Assembly: GCF_030065545.1 (NCBI RefSeq) | Contig: NZ_JASJNC010000007.1 | Location: 248,001 to 312,000, forward strand | Source: Marinicella marina | GTDB taxonomy: Bacteria > Pseudomonadota > Gammaproteobacteria > Xanthomonadales > Marinicellaceae | DNA length: 64,000 bases | Direction: 5' to 3' | Shown: positions 17,319 to 25,256 of the stretch, piece by piece | Layout: every line of letters starts with the position of its first letter | Position numbering within the stretch: the first letter of the stretch is position 1 | Position numbers and translations under genes: made by a program | The notes under the pieces: generated by a model | Seen by the model: only the letters and a program-made list of their open reading frames with translations | The model's database searches: none | What the model was told of the DNA's origin: nothing

Positions 17319-19268
17319 TCACAGACTCTTCTCACCTAGCTTGTCCTTAAAAACATCCACTTGCCGCAATGAAATACCATTCAGTTGATTGATTGGAAAA
17401 GTGAATGCAATGCCATCTTCAGTGGAATTGATGTGCAAACGATGGATGATGGCTTCCAACACACCATTAATCAAATGTGAAGGCAATAAGAATATCAATA
17501 CCGTATCGCTGACCTCATGATTGACCCTGAATAAATTATCAAACTTACTCAGCCCCATCCCCTCCGCATCAAGTATGGTGACTCCAGCAGCTCCGGCATT
17601 TTTGGCCGATTCAACAGCCAGTTCTTTTTTCTCCTTGGGCACAATAACCACCAACGCCCTAAAATGCAGATCCAATTCTGCGGCCAAGTCTGGTTCATGT
17701 TTACCATCTACCAGCACTGAATGTCCAATCTTGGGACGAAATGGATTTTCAATACCTTCTGTCCCTTTGTACTGATGATCAATTTGACTGTCAGATTTAA
17801 TGTGCAATTTATCAATTACTACCCCATAAAACATTACCGTCAACATCGGAAACAAAGAGGCAAATGCAATCAAACCAAAACCATCTATCAGTGGGTCCCT
17901 TCCTGGAATGTTACTGGCTAAGCCAATCCCCAAAGCAGCAACCAAAGGTACGGTTATGGTTGAAGTGGTCACTCCACCACTGTCATACGCAATGGGAATG
18001 ATATACCTCGGTGCAAATGTAGTCAGCAGAATCACCAAAGCATAACCGGCGATGATGTAATAATGTATCTGCTCACCTTCAATGATGCGATGTGCACCCA
18101 GGGTAATACCAATCCCCACACCCAAAGCAACAAAGCTCCTTAACATCAAGTCATGGATGCGCCCATCGCTGATTTCAACAGATTTTTTACTGATGGCTAT
18201 CAAGGCAGGTTCAGCAAACGTGGTGGAGATACCAATCAGAAAGGCGAATGCATAAATGGTGGCATTTGAATTCAATGAGGTTAATTCCAAGGCCATGGTC
18301 TCACCCAAAGCAAACAAGCCCATTTCCAGTCCCACAATAAAGGCATCCAGCCCCAGAATGACCAAGACAAAGCCCAAAACAATTTTCCGCCAACCTGCTA
18401 ACGGCTTTTTCAAAACCGCCAACTGGAAAAACAAAATAATACCCACAATTGGTAACACATCGAGCGTGGTGTTAATTAAACCCTTGAGCAAATAATTAAC
18501 ACTGAAAGTAAAGCCGCCGGGCTGAATGGTCTCAGTAACCAAAGCCGTCACCTGCTTGGCCTCAACAAAGCTATAAACAAAAATACCATAAATCTGAACG
18601 AAGATCATCGGCGTCAAAGAAGCCATAGCTATCAAGCCAAAACCATCAATCATGGGATTGCGCCCTTTGATGCTTGAGGCCAGGCCGATGCCAAGCGCAG
18701 CCACCAGTGGTACAGTTACAGTTGAAGTGGTAACACCACCTAAATCATATGCCAACCCCACAATTTCCTTCGGCGCAAAAAACGTGGTAACCACCACCAG
18801 CACATAGCCACTGATGATGTAATAATGAATCGGGTGGCCTTTTAATATTCTCCAAACGCCCAACAAAATCGCAAAACCAACCGAAAATGCCACCACCAGA
18901 CGCAATACAGTTGAATCGATCCGACCTGAACTGATATCAGCTGCCTTGTGCGCGACAACAATCAATGCGGGTTCAGCCACTGTGGTACCAAAACCAACCA
19001 TAAAGCCAAACACCAACAACCAAAACAGGTGTTTGCTTTTGGCAAAATCTCTGGCGATATTTTCGCCTACGGGAAAAATCCCAATTTCAAGACCCAGTAA
19101 GAAAATCGCCAGCCCAACACCAACAATCCCCATACCTAATGTGGTATCAATCCAGTCCCCTGGTATGGTCTGTATGATAAATAGCTGAAAAAAAACAATA
19201 ACAGCAATTATCGGTAACAAGTCACGAAAAGAGTCACGTAACAGTTTACTGAATAATGAAATATACAT
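17319..19268 (-). CDS. DUF1538 duplicated membrane protein with C-terminal PII-like domain
   Basis: The 649-residue protein contains two homologous membrane halves (about 1-250 and 260-490). Each carries the same block, ending in TVTVPLVAALGIGLASSIKG in the first and TITVPLVAALGIGLASNIPG in the second, and each has an FAEPALI- or VAEPALI-type motif. The last ~115 residues (from LHFRALVVIVPKEKKELAV) are soluble with a ferredoxin-like PII pattern (AGAAGVTILDAEGMG). DUF1538 proteins are predicted inner-membrane transporters of unknown substrate. The PII assignment is pattern reading and needs a profile search. The ATG at 19268 has only a weak GGGA upstream. Confidence 0.8.
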   Translation of the reverse strand: MYISLFSKLLRDSFRDLLPIIAVIVFFQLFIIQTIPGDWIDTTLGMGIVGVGLAIFLLGLEIGIFPVGENIARDFAKSKHLFWLLVFGFMVGFGTTVAEPALIVVAHKAADISSGRIDSTVLRLVVAFSVGFAILLGVWRILKGHPIHYYIISGYVLVVVTTFFAPKEIVGLAYDLGGVTTSTVTVPLVAALGIGLASSIKGRNPMIDGFGLIAMASLTPMIFVQIYGIFVYSFVEAKQVTALVTETIQPGGFTFSVNYLLKGLINTTLDVLPIVGIILFFQLAVLKKPLAGWRKIVLGFVLVILGLDAFIVGLEMGLFALGETMALELTSLNSNATIYAFAFLIGISTTFAEPALIAISKKSVEISDGRIHDLMLRSFVALGVGIGITLGAHRIIEGEQIHYYIIAGYALVILLTTFAPRYIIPIAYDSGGVTTSTITVPLVAALGIGLASNIPGRDPLIDGFGLIAFASLFPMLTVMFYGVVIDKLHIKSDSQIDHQYKGTEGIENPFRPKIGHSVLVDGKHEPDLAAELDLHFRALVVIVPKEKKELAVESAKNAGAAGVTILDAEGMGLSKFDNLFRVNHEVSDTVLIFLLPSHLINGVLEAIIHRLHINSTEDGIAFTFPINQLNGISLRQVDVFKDKLGEKSL

Positions 19269-19599
19269 TTTGTATCCCAGCCCCTATCAAATTAAAAACC
19301 CAACCATCCGCATACCATAACTCTGTCATTAACAGATTAAATTGTTAACCGCTTTGATCCTTTGTCACTGCAACGAAATTTTAATTACACAGTTAAATTT
19401 TAACTTAAATAAAACTGCCAATCGCAGTGTTTTATTTTTTCAGTTAATAAACTCACAAGAACTTAATTTATATCAAACAAATAGCACATTGAACCACAAT
19501 GCAATACTCAACACCCTAAAGTAAATTTTATGATTGTTTATTATCAACATAATCCATAAAATACCCATAATCCAACCCTACTCTACCAGTAAATTATTC
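19269..19599. other. A/T-rich divergent intergenic region with an orphan hairpin
   Basis: The region separates the divergent DUF1538 and transketolase genes. At 19407-19437 a hairpin with an A/T-rich stem and a small bulge (ACTGC / GCAGT core, flanked by AAATAAA / TTTATTT) is followed by T residues on the plus strand, as in a terminator, although no plus-strand gene precedes it. A weak promoter-like pair (TTGTTT, 17 bases, TAAAAT at 19557-19562) could serve transketolase. No coding frame is convincing. Confidence 0.4.
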
Positions 19600-21594
19600 A
19601 TGACAGATAGAAAAATCCTGGCTAATGCCATTCGATTCCTAGCGATGGACGCGGTTCAACAAGCCAACTCCGGCCATCCCGGCGCGCCAATGGGAATGGC
19701 AGACATTGCTGAAGTTCTTTATAACGATTTCCTCAAACACAACCCACAAAACCCAAAATGGATCAATCGCGACCGCTTTGTGATGTCAAACGGGCATGGC
19801 TCAATGCTGCCTTATGCGGCATTACACTTATCTGGTTATGATTTATCAATGGACGACATCAGAAATTTTCGTCAGCTACATTCCAAAACCCCTGGCCATC
19901 CTGAGTATGGCTATACCCCCGGCATAGAAACCACGACTGGTCCACTGGGACAAGGCATTGCCAATGCTGTTGGTATGGCATTGTCAGAAAAATTACTGGC
20001 AGAACAGTTCAACCAAGACAACCATGCAATCATTGACCACAACACCTATGTGTTTTTGGGTGATGGCTGTTTGATGGAAGGTATTTCGCATGAAGCATGC
20101 TCTCTGGCTGGCACCTTGAAGCTGGGTAAATTAATTGCAGTCTATGATGACAACAACATCTCCATTGATGGCGAAGTTGATGGTTGGTTCACTGACGACA
20201 CCCCTGCTCGTTTCCGAGCCTATGGGTGGCAAGTGATTGATGCCGTAGACGGCCACGATGCTGCAGCAATGAAAACTGCATTTGAATCAGCGCTGGCCAA
20301 CACCGAACAACCAACAATCATTTGTGCCAAAACAGTCATCGGCGCTGGCGCTCCGAATAAAGCAGGTTCCCATGATTGCCACGGCGCACCTTTAGGGGCA
20401 GATGAAATTCTGGCTACCAGAGAAACATTGAACTGGCCTCACCCACCATTTGAGATTCCTGATTCCATATATGCTGCTTGGGATGCCAAAACCAAAGGAG
20501 CAGAGATTGAAGACCAATGGCAACAACAATTCGACGCCTATGCCAGTAATCACCCCAAATTAGCGGCTGAATTGCTGCGTAGAATGGCAGGTGAGCTACC
20601 TGAAGGTTGGACTGAGGCTGTCACAGCTTATGTCAAAGAGACTGCTGATGCAGCCCCACAAATGGCCACTCGCAAAGCATCGAAACATGCGCTGGAAGGT
20701 TTGGGCCCTTTGCTTCCTGAGTTTTTTGGTGGCTCTGCCGATTTAACACCTTCCAACAACACATTTTGGTCTGGCTCAAAGTCCATCAATGACGGCGATT
20801 TTACTGGCAATTATATGTCCTATGGTGTCAGAGAATTTGCCATGACTGCCATCACCAATGGCATGGTCTTACATGGTGGCATGCTGCCGTACAGCGCCAC
20901 ATTTTTGATGTTTTCTGATTATGCCAGGAATGCCTTGCGCATGGCTGCTCTGATGAAAATCAGGAACATATTTGTCTACACCCATGACTCAATTGGCGTG
21001 GGTGAAGACGGCCCAACCCACCAGCCGGTCGAACAAACCCCTACCCTCAGAATGATTCCAAATATGCATGTTTGGCGGCCATGTGATGCGGTTGAATCAG
21101 TGGTGGCTTGGCAAGCGGCTGTGGAAAAAACCGACGGCCCCAGTTGTTTATTATTCACGCGTCAAGGCGTTGACCACCAGACCAGAACAGCAGCACAAAT
21201 CGAAGGCATTTACAAAGGTGGTTACACCTTGATAAACACTGAGGCAACACCAGAAATAATTGTTATTGCGACTGGCTCTGAAGTAGGTATCGCAGCCAAA
21301 GCAGTGAAACAATTAAGCAGTGAGGGCGTTGCAGCTAGATTGGTTTCTATGCCCTGTGCTGAAACTTTTGAACAGCAAGACCAGGCATACAAAGACAGTG
21401 TATTACCACCAACTGTAACCAAACGCATTGCAGTAGAAGCCGCACAAGGTGATTTTTGGTACAAGTACGTTGGCTTGGGTGGCAAGGTCATCAGCCAAAA
21501 CACCTTTGGCGAATCAGCTCCAGGTAATGTGTTATTTGAACACTTTGATTTCACCGTCGAAAAAGTTATTGAAACTGCTCAATCCTTGTCATAA
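19600..21594 (+). CDS. tkt: Transketolase
   Basis: The enzyme transfers two-carbon units in the pentose phosphate pathway with thiamine diphosphate. I chose the ATG at 19600 ([20 protein letters not shown]), which gives 664 residues, the usual length; an open frame reaches a TTG at 19534. Signatures are [33 protein letters not shown], the ThDP motif [14 protein letters not shown] to [12 protein letters not shown], and [19 protein letters not shown]. The Shine-Dalgarno sequence is poor. A terminator follows directly at 21601. Confidence 0.97.
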   Translation: MTDRKILANAIRFLAMDAVQQANSGHPGAPMGMADIAEVLYNDFLKHNPQNPKWINRDRFVMSNGHGSMLPYAALHLSGYDLSMDDIRNFRQLHSKTPGHPEYGYTPGIETTTGPLGQGIANAVGMALSEKLLAEQFNQDNHAIIDHNTYVFLGDGCLMEGISHEACSLAGTLKLGKLIAVYDDNNISIDGEVDGWFTDDTPARFRAYGWQVIDAVDGHDAAAMKTAFESALANTEQPTIICAKTVIGAGAPNKAGSHDCHGAPLGADEILATRETLNWPHPPFEIPDSIYAAWDAKTKGAEIEDQWQQQFDAYASNHPKLAAELLRRMAGELPEGWTEAVTAYVKETADAAPQMATRKASKHALEGLGPLLPEFFGGSADLTPSNNTFWSGSKSINDGDFTGNYMSYGVREFAMTAITNGMVLHGGMLPYSATFLMFSDYARNALRMAALMKIRNIFVYTHDSIGVGEDGPTHQPVEQTPTLRMIPNMHVWRPCDAVESVVAWQAAVEKTDGPSCLLFTRQGVDHQTRTAAQIEGIYKGGYTLINTEATPEIIVIATGSEVGIAAKAVKQLSSEGVAARLVSMPCAETFEQQDQAYKDSVLPPTVTKRIAVEAAQGDFWYKYVGLGGKVISQNTFGESAPGNVLFEHFDFTVEKVIETAQSLS

Positions 21595-21600
21595 AAAAAA

Positions 21601-21629
21601 GGGGGTGATGAAATTCAACCATCACCCCC
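21601..21629. terminator. Strong bidirectional terminator
   Basis: A perfect 10-bp stem, GGGGGTGATG (21601-21610) and CATCACCCCC (21620-21629), closes a 9-base loop. Read on the minus strand it is followed by eight T residues, and on the plus strand by AATTTTG. It ends tkt (plus) and the ppk2 pair (minus). Confidence 0.92.
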
Positions 21630-21683
21630 AATTTTGATTGTTTAAACAAACCAACTGTTAGCAACAAACCATCATAATATCTG

Positions 21684-21956
21684 TCATTTATCTGATGGAT
21701 ACAACCGTTCTTTCATTTTGGCTTTTGCTATGCTTTTCTTGGCGGCCTTTTTAGCGGCTTTGCTGGCCAGCCGCAACATCCTTTGTTGCACTTCCTCTTG
21801 TCGAATGATTGTAACTTCTGATTTTAATTGTTTGTTCTGTTCAACCATGACTTGCATTTCTTGGTGCATTTGCCTGATTTCATCGGCATGATGTTTGACT
21901 TCTTTTAACACCTTCTGACAAGCCTCTAAAGTATTCTCCAGTTGCTTATCCTTCAT
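21684..21956 (-). CDS. Small coiled-coil protein following PPK2, function unknown
   Basis: The 90-residue product is almost wholly helical. Residues 1-55 look like a coiled coil (LEACQKVLKEVKHHADEIRQ, MVEQNKQLKSEV), and the C-terminal third is basic and alanine-rich (LASKAAKKAAKKSIAKAKMK). There is no signal peptide or membrane segment. The ATG overlaps the ppk2 stop by 11 bp, and the strong terminator at 21601 closes the pair, so it is most likely co-expressed with the polyphosphate kinase. The basic end could contact polyphosphate or another polyanion; that is speculation. I do not recognise the family. Confidence 0.72.
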   Translation of the reverse strand: MKDKQLENTLEACQKVLKEVKHHADEIRQMHQEMQVMVEQNKQLKSEVTIIRQEEVQQRMLRLASKAAKKAAKKSIAKAKMKERLYPSDK

Positions 21957-22878
21957 TACTTAATGCCTTTAAAGTTGCGTAGGGATACATTTTCTCAACC
22001 GATCCAACTATGTTTTCATCGTAATTCTGTACGATACTTAAATCCTTATTTGGATAGTCTAAGTTACTTAAGAAATAGCGCATGCAGTTGATTCGAGCCC
22101 GCTTTTTATCATCGGACTTGATCACTGTCCAAGGCGTCAAAGGATTATCGGTGTGAAAGAACATGTCTTTTTTTGCTTTGGTGTAATCATTCCATTTATC
22201 CAGTGACTCAACATCAACAGGGCTTAATTTCCAATGCTTAAGGGGATCATTCTTACGACTGTGAAATCGACGCAGTTGTTCCTGTCTGGTTACGGAAAAC
22301 CAAAATTTAAACAAGATAATACCTGAATTGACTAACATTTGTTCAAACGGGAAAACTTGTCTGATGAATTCTTCGTATTCATTTTCAGTACAAAAATTCA
22401 TCACCCGCTCAACACCAGCTCGGTTATACCAAGAGCGATCAAAGAAAACCATTTCACCTCGAGTTGGCAATTGTGTGATGTAGCGCTGGAAGTACCACTG
22501 GCCTTTCTCACGCTCTGTTGGTTTTTCCAATGCCACCACATGTGCTGCACGAGGATTGAGGTGTTCCATAAAACGTTTGATGGTTCCACCTTTACCAGCT
22601 GCATCTCGTCCTTCAAATAAACAAACAATTCGCTGGCCTGTTTCTTTGACCCAACTTTGTACTTTCAGTAGCTCTGTTTGTAGCAAATGTTTTTCTGTCT
22701 CATACTCGATCAATTCAATTTTATGATCATAAGGATAATCGCCAGCGGCGTGGCTTAATTGCAACAGTTCTTTCCCAGAAATCGTATTCTTTTTCTTCAT
22801 CACGTATTTGTGATCTGAATGTTTGCTGATTAATTTTTTTGCTTGTTCTGTATTGAGTTGTAATTGTTCTGTTGTCAT
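21946..22878 (-). CDS. ppk2: Polyphosphate kinase 2
   Basis: PPK2 moves phosphate between polyphosphate and nucleoside diphosphates. The 310-residue protein has a Walker A motif GRDAAGKGG at 90-98, a Walker B-type region VFFDRSWYNRAGVERVM, the lid-module segment EKPTEREKGQWYFQRY, and FSVTRQEQLRRFHSRKNDPLK. The single-domain length fits the nucleotide-diphosphate class (class I), though substrate class was not tested. A promoter-like element lies just upstream. It is followed by an overlapping small coiled-coil gene. Confidence 0.95.
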   Translation of the reverse strand: MTTEQLQLNTEQAKKLISKHSDHKYVMKKKNTISGKELLQLSHAAGDYPYDHKIELIEYETEKHLLQTELLKVQSWVKETGQRIVCLFEGRDAAGKGGTIKRFMEHLNPRAAHVVALEKPTEREKGQWYFQRYITQLPTRGEMVFFDRSWYNRAGVERVMNFCTENEYEEFIRQVFPFEQMLVNSGIILFKFWFSVTRQEQLRRFHSRKNDPLKHWKLSPVDVESLDKWNDYTKAKKDMFFHTDNPLTPWTVIKSDDKKRARINCMRYFLSNLDYPNKDLSIVQNYDENIVGSVEKMYPYATLKALSNEG

Positions 22879-22893
22879 TGTTTTATCACTGAA

Positions 22894-22922
22894 AGTTTAA
22901 TGAAATTTGGTGTCATTGCCAA
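22894..22922 (-). promoter_or_regulatory. Candidate promoter of the ppk2 pair
   Basis: On the minus strand TTGGCA (22917-22922) and TAAACT (22894-22899) are separated by 17 bases. The start would fall about ten bases upstream of the ppk2 ATG, leaving a very short leader with no clear Shine-Dalgarno sequence. Confidence 0.45.
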
Positions 22923-23128
22923 AAAACAGAACAAAAAAATTCAAAACTGCGGGATTAATTTGCAGCCTTTATCAGTTACTGTTGTTTAACTATTCACACC
23001 AAAACAGCTTCCTGCTGTATTTTGTTATCGTTAACTATTTTAACCTGAACGAATAAAACATAGAATTAATTAACATGACAATTTGATGACTATCTGATTT
23101 AAAGTTGATTTCAATCAAATAACAAATG

Positions 23129-23150
23129 AAAAAGGCACTCAAAAAGTGCC
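23129..23150 (-). terminator. Terminator of the glycine-zipper gene
   Basis: GGCACT (23134-23139) and AGTGCC (23145-23150) form a hairpin. On the minus strand TTTTTC follows it, 26 bases after the stop of the gene at 23176. On the plus strand it is followed by CATTTTTATG, so weak activity in that direction is also possible. The rest of the 297-bp gap up to ppk2 holds only A/T-rich sequence and the ppk2 promoter. Confidence 0.85.
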
Positions 23151-23175
23151 CATTTTTATGTATTTTTAAAAGTGC

Positions 23176-23691
23176 CTAATCTATCACATCAACATTAACA
23201 CGAAGCCTGACTCTATCTCCTGGGTGCTGTTGCATTTGTGTTTGATACAAATCACCTTGGAACTCATAAGTCACATCATAGCCCATGAATCGCTCTTCAT
23301 TGTGGTAAAAAGTCTCAACATAACAGTTTTGAGTAGGGTGATGTCGGTTATTGCTGTTGGCACCTATTCCGGCTCCAATCAAAACACCCAGCGCAGTCGA
23401 TGCATCTCGACCGCGGCCCTTACCAAAACGATTGCCAATGGCGCCACCAATGATGCCACCCAAGATGGCTTTACCCGTGTTTTGATTATTGCGCCGGTTG
23501 TGGTTATCACTGTAATTACGTCTGCGGTCGCACACCTGTCTCTCTTCTGGCACAGTTATGTTTTGATAGATGGGTTCTGCAGCAATGACACGGCCATAAT
23601 TAACACTGCTGTGATTGATATTGTTGTAACGACTAGCCGATGCCAACAAAGGCAAACTGACTAAAACGGCTGTGAGGAAAAATTTATTCAT
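23176..23691 (-). CDS. Exported glycine-zipper 2TM-domain protein
   Basis: The 171-residue protein has a signal peptide (MNKFFLTAVLVSLPLLASAS). A central glycine zipper of the 17-kDa-antigen/2TM type follows (AILGGIIGGAIGNRFGKG, then DASTALGVLIGAGIGAN) and the C-terminal ~55 residues read CYVETFYHNEERFMGYDVTY and end in a beta-rich LRVNVDVID. Proteins of this type are periplasmic or outer-membrane associated and mostly of unknown role. There is no lipobox cysteine at the signal end. GAGAATGAG precedes the ATG. It is a single-gene unit with its own terminator; a structured RNA lies upstream. Confidence 0.85.
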   Translation of the reverse strand: MNKFFLTAVLVSLPLLASASRYNNINHSSVNYGRVIAAEPIYQNITVPEERQVCDRRRNYSDNHNRRNNQNTGKAILGGIIGGAIGNRFGKGRGRDASTALGVLIGAGIGANSNNRHHPTQNCYVETFYHNEERFMGYDVTYEFQGDLYQTQMQQHPGDRVRLRVNVDVID

Positions 23692-23820
23692 CTCATTCTC
23701 CAGTTAAAAAGGATGAATCCATCTTATTCAAGCGCATATGAATGCCATCTGAATAGCAAATTTACATTCAGCTTGGGTTTATCTTTCCGAAGAGCTGTGG
23801 ATTTTAATGAAATAATTCGA

Positions 23821-23942
23821 TAAAAGGTTGGCCGAGCATGATAGCCCGGCCAACAAAGGTTTCATCATCTAAAGATGAATTCACCTAGTGTCGCTACCGG
23901 GACTTTGACCATATCCCAAAGATGTAGCGACTTCTTACCCAC
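23821..23942 (-). ncRNA. Probable structured small RNA or leader with three hairpins
   Basis: In the 318-bp gap between the EAL gene and the glycine-zipper gene three stems follow each other: A at 23890-23931 (perfect 8-bp outer stem GTCGCTAC / GTAGCGAC), B at 23858-23885 (TTCATC / GATGAA core plus GGT / ACC), and C at 23827-23854 (11-bp stem, 6-base loop). In C one position is a G-U wobble when read on the minus strand but an A-C mismatch on the plus strand, and C is followed by CTTTTA on the minus strand, as a terminator. TACAAT at 23949-23954 is a plausible -10. I do not recognise the family. Confidence 0.6.
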
Positions 23943-23948
23943 ATGAAC

Positions 23949-23977
23949 ATTGTAAGCAAAAATAAATTAAATGAGAA
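23949..23977 (-). promoter_or_regulatory. Candidate promoter of the small RNA
   Basis: On the minus strand TACAAT (23949-23954) matches five of six -10 positions, and TTCTCA lies 17 bases upstream as a weak -35. Initiation near 23942 would put the first hairpin about ten bases into the RNA. Confidence 0.4.
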
Positions 23978-24009
23978 GCCCTTTATTTAATTAATAAATA
24001 ATTAACAAG

Positions 24010-25155
24010 CTAGAAGCTTAGTTTTAAGGCATTTTCCTCTGACATGGGCTTGCCAAAAAAGTAGCCCTGACCAAAATCAAAGCCTAATTTTTTTAACATC
24101 TGGAATTCCTCGTCACTTTCAATGCCTTCAGCGACCAGTTTGGTCTCTAAAGCTTGGGCCATTTGAGCTATGCTTTGTAAAATAATTTCATACCGTTTGC
24201 TTTTGAACATGTTTCGAATAAACACTTGGTCTACTTTTAAAACGTCAAAATCAAGTTCTAACAACTGCTCCATTCCAGAGTGACCAGTACCAAAATCATC
24301 GGCACAAACCGGAAAGCCTATGGCACGGCATTTATCCAACCACTTTTTAGCTAATTTGAAATCAACCACCATGGTTTCTGTGATTTCTAATTTGAGCCTT
24401 GAAGGATTAATGGCATGCGCTTTGGCCTTGGCTTTAACGCGGTTTAAAAATTCATCATCATCCAATTGTTTAGAAGATACATTGATATTGATGAAAACAT
24501 GCTCAGGCAAACGCTCTAACAGCTCGATGGCGCGGGTAAAAACCAAATCACCCACCTCAATGATTAAATCGGTCTCCTCCGCCAAAGCAATGAACTCAAC
24601 CGGTGAGATAAACCCCCGCTCATGGTGGGTCCAACGACTCAGCGCTTCAAAGCCAGCTATTTTTTGTGAGCTGATATTACTGATGGGCTGAAAAACGGTT
24701 TGCACCTCGCCCTCAACTATGGCCCCTCGTAATTCACTTTCGAGTTTGAATTTTGATAATCCTGCTTGCTCAATCACTGATGCTACCTGATCAAGCAGGC
24801 TGTTCTTGCTGACCATACCTTGGTTAGGTAACATCGAACGAAAACGTTTTAACAGGACACCAACCAATGCTTTAACAATTGGATCACTCTCACTCAATCG
24901 GTTGGTGATTTGCTGGGTTTTCACCTCAATCAGAGTCAATGGTGTTAAGGCCCGAGCCGATGTAGATCGAGGTGACTGATCCAGCACACCCATTTCACCG
25001 AAAAGTTCGCCTTCATTAAGAATATCAATGATGGTTTGATTTGAAGCCACAAATATTTCAACTTGCCCTTGTTCAATGATATAAGCACAATCCGAGCTGT
25101 CGCCACCATGGAAAACAATTTCGCCTTGTTGGTATTTTTTGATATCGTAACTCAT
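24010..25155 (-). CDS. Cyclic-nucleotide-binding-domain / EAL-domain protein (predicted c-di-GMP phosphodiesterase)
   Basis: Residues 5-125 form a CRP-type cNMP-binding domain with the phosphate cassette LFGEMGVLDQSPRSTSARA. Residues ~140-381 form an EAL domain. Catalytic positions look complete: EAL in GFEALSRW, ININVSSKQL, LEITET, CADDFGTGHSG, KVDQVFI, VAEGIES and GQGYFFGKPM. The protein should degrade c-di-GMP under control of a cyclic nucleotide or other ligand. There is no signal peptide or membrane segment. It stands alone between the hppA terminator and the small RNA. Type IV pilus regulators elsewhere in the window (FimX, Pil-Chp) also relate to c-di-GMP. Confidence 0.9.
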   Translation of the reverse strand: MSYDIKKYQQGEIVFHGGDSSDCAYIIEQGQVEIFVASNQTIIDILNEGELFGEMGVLDQSPRSTSARALTPLTLIEVKTQQITNRLSESDPIVKALVGVLLKRFRSMLPNQGMVSKNSLLDQVASVIEQAGLSKFKLESELRGAIVEGEVQTVFQPISNISSQKIAGFEALSRWTHHERGFISPVEFIALAEETDLIIEVGDLVFTRAIELLERLPEHVFININVSSKQLDDDEFLNRVKAKAKAHAINPSRLKLEITETMVVDFKLAKKWLDKCRAIGFPVCADDFGTGHSGMEQLLELDFDVLKVDQVFIRNMFKSKRYEIILQSIAQMAQALETKLVAEGIESDEEFQMLKKLGFDFGQGYFFGKPMSEENALKLSF

Positions 25156-25211
25156 CAGTCCATCACATTTTTATCCTATAATCTTAACCCAAGTGTATTC
25201 TTATCGCGAAG

Positions 25212-25235
25212 AAAAAAGCCCCTTTCGGGGCTTTT
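25212..25235 (-). terminator. Terminator of hppA
   Basis: AAAAGCCCC and GGGGCTTTT form a stem with a TTTC loop. On the minus strand TTTTTTC follows, 22 bases after the hppA stop. On the plus strand no gene precedes it. Confidence 0.9.
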
Positions 25236-25256
25236 ACACTGGATATTTAACAATTT

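Noticed and set aside
19534..19599. TTG at 19534 as transketolase start
   Set aside because: It would add 22 unusual residues before the conserved N-terminus; the ATG at 19600 fits the family length.
23176..23691. 17-kDa-antigen lipoprotein
   Set aside because: The glycine zipper is present, but there is no lipobox cysteine after the signal peptide, so it is annotated as a non-lipoprotein 2TM protein.
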